Below, one piece after another: positions 59,250-64,000 of a DNA stretch of 64,000 nucleotides. A model generated the notes under the pieces. It was not told the origin of the DNA and did no database searches. It was given only the letters and a program-made list of their open reading frames with translations. Made by a program: the position numbers and the translations under genes. This stretch comes from Halobacterium rubrum (GTDB taxonomy: Archaea; Halobacteriota; Halobacteria; Halobacteriales; Halobacteriaceae): NCBI RefSeq assembly GCF_021729015.1, contig NZ_JAJQQZ010000003.1:310001-374000 (forward strand). The letters are read 5' to 3'. Every line of letters starts with the position of its first letter. The first letter of the stretch is position 1.

Positions 59250-60429
59250 CGCGACCGAGACTGCGTCCCGCAGCCTCTCGCGGACGTACGACTACCTGTT
59301 CGTGGGCCGCAGCCGCCTCCAGCAGGTCGTCGTCGCCGCCGGCCTCGTCGCACTCCTGGGGCTGGTCGGCGCCGCCGTCTTCTTCCCGGAGACGGCAGCG
59401 GCGGACCTCGTCGCCGTGCTCACGGATAGTTCGACGCTCGCGGCCACGCTCCGGCTGTCGGTTCCCATCGCGTTCGCCGCGCTCGGCGGCATCTTCGCCG
59501 AGAAGTCCGGCGTCATCAACATCGGCCTCGAGGGCCTGCTCATCATCGCCGCGTTCACCGGCATCTACGCGACCGACGTCACGGGAAGCGTCTGGTTCGG
59601 GCTGTTCGGTGGCGTCGTCGCGTCGACGCTGCTCGCGGCCCTGTTCGCCGTCGTCTGCATCGAGTTCAAGGCCGACCAGATTATCGCGGGGCTGGCGGTG
59701 TGGCTCATCGCGCTCGGGCTCGCGCCGTTCGCGTCCACCGTCGTCTACGGCGGCAAGACGTCCGCCAGCGTCGCCACCCTCCCGACAGTCACCGACATGG
59801 GGCTTCCGTTCGTCTCCGCCTTCGTCACGACCGAACTCGGGTTCGTCGTCGACCTCCCCGTCTTCGGGGTGCTCGACCTGCAGTCGTCGCTGGTCGGGCT
59901 GCCCTTCTTCGGCGCGCTGTTCGACGCGGGCCCCGCCGTCTACCTGATGTTCGTCGCAGTCGCGCTGTCGTGGTACACGCTGAACCGCACGGCGTTCGGC
60001 CGCTGGGTGCGCGCCAGCGGGGAGAACCCGAAGGCGCTGGACACTGCGGGTGTGAACGTTCACCGCGTCCGGTACGCCGCCGTGTTGCTGTCCGGCGTGC
60101 TCGCGGGAGTCGGTGGCGCCGCGCTCGCGCTCGGCATCGGCCAGTTCACGGGCAGCGGCCCGACGATGGTCAACGGCAAGGGGTTCATCGCCATCGTCGC
60201 GTACCTCTTCGGGAACTACAACCCGATCGGGGCGTTCTTCTCGACGATTCTGTTCGCGGGCCTCGACGCCACCCAGTTGACCCTGCAGGCCCGGGACGTC
60301 TTCCAGGTGCCGCGGCCTCTCGTCCGCACGATTCCGTACGTAGCGGTCATCGTCGTGCTGGCGCTGTTCGGCCGCACGCGACTGCCGAGCGCGGCCGGCG
60401 ACTCCTACGACTCCGGCGAGGGCGAGTGA
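59242..60429 (+). CDS. Nucleoside ABC importer permease 2
   Basis: 395 residues, polytopic. IFAEKSGVINIGLEGLLIIAA and FKADQIIAGLAVWLIALGLAPF are marks of the partner permease, and the C-terminal LFGNYNPIGAFFSTILFAGLDATQL is typical. It overlaps permease 1 by 8 bp. Confidence 0.9.
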   Translation: MSSATETASRSLSRTYDYLFVGRSRLQQVVVAAGLVALLGLVGAAVFFPETAAADLVAVLTDSSTLAATLRLSVPIAFAALGGIFAEKSGVINIGLEGLLIIAAFTGIYATDVTGSVWFGLFGGVVASTLLAALFAVVCIEFKADQIIAGLAVWLIALGLAPFASTVVYGGKTSASVATLPTVTDMGLPFVSAFVTTELGFVVDLPVFGVLDLQSSLVGLPFFGALFDAGPAVYLMFVAVALSWYTLNRTAFGRWVRASGENPKALDTAGVNVHRVRYAAVLLSGVLAGVGGAALALGIGQFTGSGPTMVNGKGFIAIVAYLFGNYNPIGAFFSTILFAGLDATQLTLQARDVFQVPRPLVRTIPYVAVIVVLALFGRTRLPSAAGDSYDSGEGE

Positions 60430-60478
60430 CAGCGAGGAGGACGGCGGCTTTTTGGCGGCGCGGCCGATAGCTGGCTGC

Positions 60479-60877
60479 ATGGACGACTCGGAGCTGCTCG
60501 CAGCCGCTCGCGACGCCACTGAGAACGCCTACGTGCCGTACTCGGAGTACGAGGTCGGCGCCGCGCTGCTGACCGCCAGCGGCGAGGTGTACACGGGCTG
60601 CAACGTGGAGAACGCCAACTACTCGAACAGCCTGCACGCCGAGGAGGTCGCCGTCGGGAAGGCGGTCAGCGCGGGCGACACCGAGTTCGAGGTGCTGGTC
60701 GTGACGTCGAGCGAGCGGGACGCGGTGACGCCGTGCGGGATGTGTCGACAGACGCTCGCGGAGTTCGGGGAGGACGACCTGCCGGTGCTCTGCGACGGTG
60801 GCGAGGACGGGTTCGTGCGATACACGCTCGGCGAGCTCGTGCCGGACACCATCTCGCCCGCGACACTGGGCAAGTAG
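60479..60877 (+). CDS. cdd: Cytidine deaminase
   Basis: 132 residues, the normal size of the homotetrameric form. Zinc site: LHAEEVAVGKA (His53, Glu55 as proton shuttle) and TPCGMCRQ (Cys86, Cys89). It deaminates cytidine and deoxycytidine to uridine compounds. 49 bp after the permease, in the salvage cluster, feeding uridine to the phosphorylase at 61620. Confidence 0.92.
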   Translation: MDDSELLAAARDATENAYVPYSEYEVGAALLTASGEVYTGCNVENANYSNSLHAEEVAVGKAVSAGDTEFEVLVVTSSERDAVTPCGMCRQTLAEFGEDDLPVLCDGGEDGFVRYTLGELVPDTISPATLGK

Positions 60878-60914
60878 TTCACACCCACGACACCCATCAA
60901 CTGTCACTGCAACA

Positions 60915-60922
60915 ACTATATC
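60915..60922 (+). promoter_or_regulatory. TATA box candidate for the small gene at 60946
   Basis: ACTATATC, 24-31 nt upstream of the ATG at 60946; leaderless spacing. Confidence 0.45.
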
Positions 60923-60945
60923 TAGCCGGCGTTCCTGGCTGGACT

Positions 60946-61167
60946 ATGAGCCGCATCTCGGAGGTGTCCCTCTCGCCTCTCCTCATCCCCTTCGAGGACA
61001 CCTTCGAGCGGGAGCCCGGGACGGTCTGGACGCTCGAGGAGCAACACCACACCACGGACGACGCCAGCAACACCCCGTCGACGCGACCACGCTACCCCCA
61101 CTTCAAGACCCTTCTCCGTAAGCGCCACCACAGAACACTCCGGACGAGCAGGGTGGAACTGCAGTGA
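60946..61167 (+). CDS. Small hypothetical protein
   Basis: 73 residues (MSRISEVSLSPLLIPFEDTF at the start, basic C-terminus). No family recognised. Support comes from the TATA box at leaderless distance and GC-rich third positions in its first half. It may be non-coding or a short peptide. Confidence 0.4.
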   Translation: MSRISEVSLSPLLIPFEDTFEREPGTVWTLEEQHHTTDDASNTPSTRPRYPHFKTLLRKRHHRTLRTSRVELQ

Positions 61168-61243
61168 CAGGGAGTACGCGCAGTACAGGTGACGGGAACG
61201 ACCGACGGACCGAGCGGCGACGCGAACGGAGGCGGTATTCGAC

Positions 61244-61549
61244 GTGAGAGAGACCAGCCCACTCGACCGTTCGATGGACGCGCTCGCCGCCAGCACCCGC
61301 CGTCAGCTCCTGGCGACCCTCCACGACTCCGCGCCACCGGTCGGAATCGCCGTCGCGGAGGTCGTCGAAGAGTCCGCGCAGTCAAATGAACTCCACCACG
61401 TCCACATCCCGAAACTCGAACGCTACGGGTACGTGGAAGTCACACACGGCGAGGAACTGCTCTACCGGGGGCCCCGCTTCGACGAGGTCGCCGACGTGAT
61501 GCGCGTGGTCGAGGCGAACGCGTCCAAACTACCGGGAGGGTGGCCGTAG
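61244..61549 (+). CDS. Small winged-helix protein
   Basis: 101 residues from a GTG, or 91 from the ATG at 61274. DALAASTRRQLLATLHDSAPPVG is followed by LHHVHIPKLERYGYVEVTHG, the pattern of small ArsR-like HTH proteins common in haloarchaea. It lies between cdd and the uridine phosphorylase gene and could control the salvage genes. A paralogue-like gene is at 62547. Confidence 0.7.
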   Translation: MRETSPLDRSMDALAASTRRQLLATLHDSAPPVGIAVAEVVEESAQSNELHHVHIPKLERYGYVEVTHGEELLYRGPRFDEVADVMRVVEANASKLPGGWP

Positions 61550-61619
61550 CGTCGCCAGCGCCGCACCGCCGGCTGGCGAACGACAAGACACTTTGCGGGT
61601 GCACACCGAAGCAGGGGGC

Positions 61620-62441
61620 ATGCCTGGAACCAGCGAGGACCCGAACGAGGAGGTCCAGTACCACATCGAAGTCTCCGAGGGGGACGTCGCCGACGCGGTC
61701 CTCCTCCCCGGGAACCCCGAGCGCCTCGACAAAATCACGCCGCTGTGGGACGACCACGAAGAGCGGGCCTACCACCGCGAGTACCGCACGGCGACCGGCA
61801 CCTACGAGGGCACCCCCATCTCCGTTACGTCGACGGGCATCGGGTCGCCGTCGGCAGCCATCGCCGTCGAGGAACTTGCACGCGTCGGCGCGGACACCTT
61901 CATCCGCGTCGGTTCCTGTGGCGCGCTCCAGCCCGAGATGGAGCCCGGCGACCTCGTCATCACGCGCGGTGCCGTCCGCCAGGAGGGCACCAGCAACGAG
62001 TACGTCCGCGAGGACTACCCTGCCGTCGCCGACCACGAGGTCGTCGCCGCGCTCGTCGCCGCCGCCGAACGCCTCGGCCACGACTACCACGTCGGCCTCA
62101 CGATGAGCGCCGACTCCTTCTACGCCGGCCAGGGGCGCGACGGCTTCGACGGCTTCCGCGCGCCCGGCGCCGACGAGATGCTGGACGAACTCCGGGACGC
62201 CAACGTCAAGAACATCGAGATGGAGGCCGCCGCCATCTGCACGCTCGCGAACGTCTACGGCCTGCGAGCCGGCGCCATCTGTTCGGTGTTCGCCAACCGG
62301 GAGACCGGCGAGTTCCTCACCGAGGGCGAGTCCGTCGCCGCCGAGACCGCGAGCCTCGCGGTCCACCTGCTGGCGAAGATGGACCAAAAGAAGGCCGAAG
62401 CCGGCGTCGACCAGTGGCACGCAGGCCTCAGCCTCGACTGA
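61620..62441 (+). CDS. udp: Uridine phosphorylase
   Basis: 273 residues from the ATG at 61620; an upstream in-frame ATG at 61593 would add nine residues. NP-1 family: DAVLLPGNPERLDKITPLWD, SVTSTGIGSPSAAIAVEELA and RVGSCGALQPEMEPGDLVI, then NIEMEAAAICTLANVYGLRAG (Glu and Met of the nucleoside site). It cleaves uridine with phosphate to uracil and ribose 1-phosphate. Function fits the importer and cytidine deaminase upstream. Confidence 0.88.
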   Translation: MPGTSEDPNEEVQYHIEVSEGDVADAVLLPGNPERLDKITPLWDDHEERAYHREYRTATGTYEGTPISVTSTGIGSPSAAIAVEELARVGADTFIRVGSCGALQPEMEPGDLVITRGAVRQEGTSNEYVREDYPAVADHEVVAALVAAAERLGHDYHVGLTMSADSFYAGQGRDGFDGFRAPGADEMLDELRDANVKNIEMEAAAICTLANVYGLRAGAICSVFANRETGEFLTEGESVAAETASLAVHLLAKMDQKKAEAGVDQWHAGLSLD

Positions 62442-62511
62442 CCTGCTAACGAACCAGGTACCGGCGATGAGGACTACGCTACCGCGACGGTAGGCCGGCC
62501 TTACGCGAAAC

Positions 62512-62519
62512 ACATATAC
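62512..62519 (+). promoter_or_regulatory. TATA box of the HTH gene at 62547
   Basis: ACATATAC, 28-35 nt upstream of the ATG at 62547. Confidence 0.6.
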
Positions 62520-62546
62520 CGTCCCGAGTTAGCTTGGAAGACAAAC

Positions 62547-62873
62547 ATGTGCGACCTCCAGCACACGTTCCGAGCCCTCCAGCACCCACGGCGCCGCCAC
62601 GCATTCGACTGCGTTCGCACCCACCAGTCGCTGGCGCTCGCCGACCTCGCCGAGCTCGTCCTCGAACGGGAGACCGGGACCCCTGCCAGTGAACACGACC
62701 CCGAGACGGTCCGGGACGTCTACTTCTCGCTGTACCACCGCCACGTCCCGGTGCTCCGCGAGGCGTCGCTCGTCGAGTACGAACAGGACGCCGACGTGGT
62801 CGGCGTCCGCGACGAGGCCACGCAGTCGCTGTCCGCGGCCCGCGACACCGTCGACTCGCTGCTGTCGGCGTAA
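62547..62873 (+). CDS. Small HTH-type protein, haloarchaeal ArsR-like
   Basis: 108 residues. TFRALQHPRRRHAFDCVRTHQ is followed by a helical DNA-binding-like region and SLYHRHVPVLREASLVEYEQDADVVGV, corresponding to H-x-H-x-P-x-L in the 61244 protein. Probably a transcription regulator; target unknown. Confidence 0.7.
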   Translation: MCDLQHTFRALQHPRRRHAFDCVRTHQSLALADLAELVLERETGTPASEHDPETVRDVYFSLYHRHVPVLREASLVEYEQDADVVGVRDEATQSLSAARDTVDSLLSA

Positions 62874-62957
62874 CCGAAGCTCGGAGTCACGGCGACCGGC
62901 CGGCCCCGACGATAGGGAGAGAATAACGTTCGGGCCGGGCCACGTCGCTCCGGGACG

Positions 62958-63374
62958 ATGAACTTCGACGAGTTCACCGGCGCAGTACAGCACCGACTCG
63001 AACTCTCCGGGACGGGGGAAGCGGTGCGAGCGACCCGCGCGGCGCTGACCGCGCTCGGCAGCCGTATCCCGGAGGGTGACGCCACCGACCTCGCGAGCGC
63101 GCTCCCGATGGAGATCGACTGGTACCTCACGGGCGCAGTCCACGACCATGGTCAGCACTTCGACTGGCAGACGTTCCTCGACCGCGTCGCCGAGACCGAG
63201 GGCGTCGACCGCAGCGACGCCGCGTACCACGCACAGGTCGTCGTCGACCTCGTCGCCGACCTCGTCCCGGAGGCGGACGTCCGCCAGCTCCGCGACCAGC
63301 TCCCTGCCGACGAGGACTGGGAGCACCTGTTCGGCGTCCTCGACGCCGGCGGCTGGGAAGAACACGACCGCTAG
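62958..63374 (+). CDS. DUF2267-domain protein
   Basis: 138 residues, helical, made of two similar halves (MNFDEFTGAVQHRLELSGTGEAV and HFDWQTFLDRVAETEGVDRSDA), the DUF2267 pattern with DLASALPMEIDWYL. Function unknown; widely found in stress-linked gene groups. Confidence 0.8.
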   Translation: MNFDEFTGAVQHRLELSGTGEAVRATRAALTALGSRIPEGDATDLASALPMEIDWYLTGAVHDHGQHFDWQTFLDRVAETEGVDRSDAAYHAQVVVDLVADLVPEADVRQLRDQLPADEDWEHLFGVLDAGGWEEHDR

Positions 63375-63399
63375 CTACAGAAACGAGTTTCTCGCCGAC

Positions 63400-64000
63400 T
63401 TACAGCGCGTCCCAGGCCTGCATCGCGCGCTGCCACGACGTCAGCTTCGCGATCCACCGCGCCGCCGCGCCCTTCTTCAGGACCTTCGCCGGCAGGCTGT
63501 TGAACGTCCGCACCGGCGCCGAGACGCCGCTCATCTCCACGTCGTGAGCGATGGCCGTCTCGCCGACCGAGACGAGCGTCCCCTGATCGTCGTACGTCCA
63601 CGTCTCCAGTGGCCGACCGTCCATCGCACGCTTCACGTTCTCCGCGGCGACGTCGGCGGCCTGCCAGGCGGCCTGCGCCGTCGGCGGCGCCGCCTCGTCG
63701 GTGCCCTGCGAGATCATCGAACAGTCGCCGACTGCGAACACGCGCTCGTCGTTGGTCTGGAGCGTGGACTCCGCCTGCAGGCGGTTGTGTTCGGCGTCGA
63801 TGTCGACCTCGGCGAGTTCGCTCGGGCCCGTCACACCGCCCGTCCAGAGGAAGACGTCGTAGTCGATGCTGTCCCGCTCGTCGAACTCCAGGCTGTCCTC
63901 GGTCGCCGCCGTAATCGGGTCGTCGGTGAGGATGTTCACGTCGGCGTCCTCCAGCCGGTGGCGGAGCGCGCCCTGAATCTCGCTGTCGCCCGGCGGGAAG
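63400..64000 (-). CDS. NDH-2-like NAD(P)/FAD oxidoreductase, C-terminal part (cut by window edge)
   Basis: About 200 residues visible. VFLWTGGVTGPSELAEVDID and VFAVGDCSMISQGTDEAAPPTAQAAWQAADV are the C-terminal FAD-binding motifs of type II NADH dehydrogenases and sulfide-quinone relatives. The end WIAKLTSWQRAMQAWDAL is the membrane-association region. The N-terminal FAD and NAD folds lie beyond the window. Confidence 0.8.
   Translation of the reverse strand, partial: FPPGDSEIQGALRHRLEDADVNILTDDPITAATEDSLEFDERDSIDYDVFLWTGGVTGPSELAEVDIDAEHNRLQAESTLQTNDERVFAVGDCSMISQGTDEAAPPTAQAAWQAADVAAENVKRAMDGRPLETWTYDDQGTLVSVGETAIAHDVEMSGVSAPVRTFNSLPAKVLKKGAAARWIAKLTSWQRAMQAWDAL

Noticed and set aside
1-64000. 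CRISPR arrays, rRNA genes, transposases or prophage genes
   Set aside because: None was seen. Repeats found are short tRNA-end copies and hairpins, without regular spacer structure.

Overview
The window is a piece of a haloarchaeal (class Halobacteria) chromosome. The evidence is high GC, very acidic proteins rich in Asp and Glu, twin-arginine lipoproteins, halocyanins, Htr-type chemotaxis transducers, archaeal S3Ae and S15 ribosomal proteins, a KEOPS subunit, archaeal PilB/PilC pilus genes, and TATA boxes about 22-35 nt upstream of many start codons, which points to leaderless transcripts. Gene content recalls Halobacterium and its relatives, but the species cannot be named from sequence alone. 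No rRNA, CRISPR array, transposase or phage gene was seen. Layout: 1-3319 holds a partial CDP-alcohol phosphatidyltransferase, a halocyanin, and the reverse-strand operon rps15 - RecJ-like - pcc1 - rps3ae. 3503-4025 is a tRNA-Ala(GGC) followed by about 400 bp of tRNA-end copies and hairpins. 4026-5542 has three small genes. 5573-9126 is a chemotaxis transducer translationally coupled to a BMP-family (nucleoside-type) binding lipoprotein. 9504-12525 has a second halocyanin, a CBS-domain protein, a trans-sulfuration enzyme and a Bat-like HTH regulator. 12616-14277 is a nuoCD gene standing apart from any other complex I gene. 14296-20027 looks like an iron or metal acquisition locus: a polytopic protein with a four-cysteine motif, a DyP-like lipoprotein, a P19/Tp34-like lipoprotein, and a MacB/FtsX-type ABC transporter. 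20136-29099 is a type IV pilus locus: a very long PilB, PilC, and five small pilin-like proteins with class III signal motifs. 29264-31213 has tRNA-Arg(CCT), tatA, an HD phosphohydrolase and a membrane protein. 31266-36242 has an M29-type aminopeptidase, an MFS carrier and a second transducer. 36421-36739 has tRNA-Gly(TCC) with repeats on both sides. 36876-41264 is a second pilus set, pilB-pilC coupled to a methyltransferase. 41363-49256 has D-2-hydroxyacid dehydrogenase, small proteins, a CobW-type metallochaperone GTPase, an ArsA/Get3-like ATPase, a CstA-type carrier and a cupin. 49306-52799 is a divergent TrmB regulator and RND/MMPL exporter with a palindromic operator candidate. 53682-62441 is a nucleoside import and salvage cluster (phosphohexomutase family, BMP lipoprotein, ABC ATPase, two permeases, cytidine deaminase, uridine phosphorylase). 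The end carries small HTH and DUF2267 proteins and a truncated NDH-2-like oxidoreductase. Working together: the BMP lipoprotein of the 55 kb importer is closely similar to the BMP protein paired with the transducer at 5.6-9.1 kb. This suggests the cell both senses and imports the same kind of ligand, probably nucleosides. Seven twin-arginine lipoproteins share the window with tatA. All three tRNA genes are flanked by short copies of their own ends plus perfect hairpins with 3-nt loops, the clearest structure not explained by ordinary genes.
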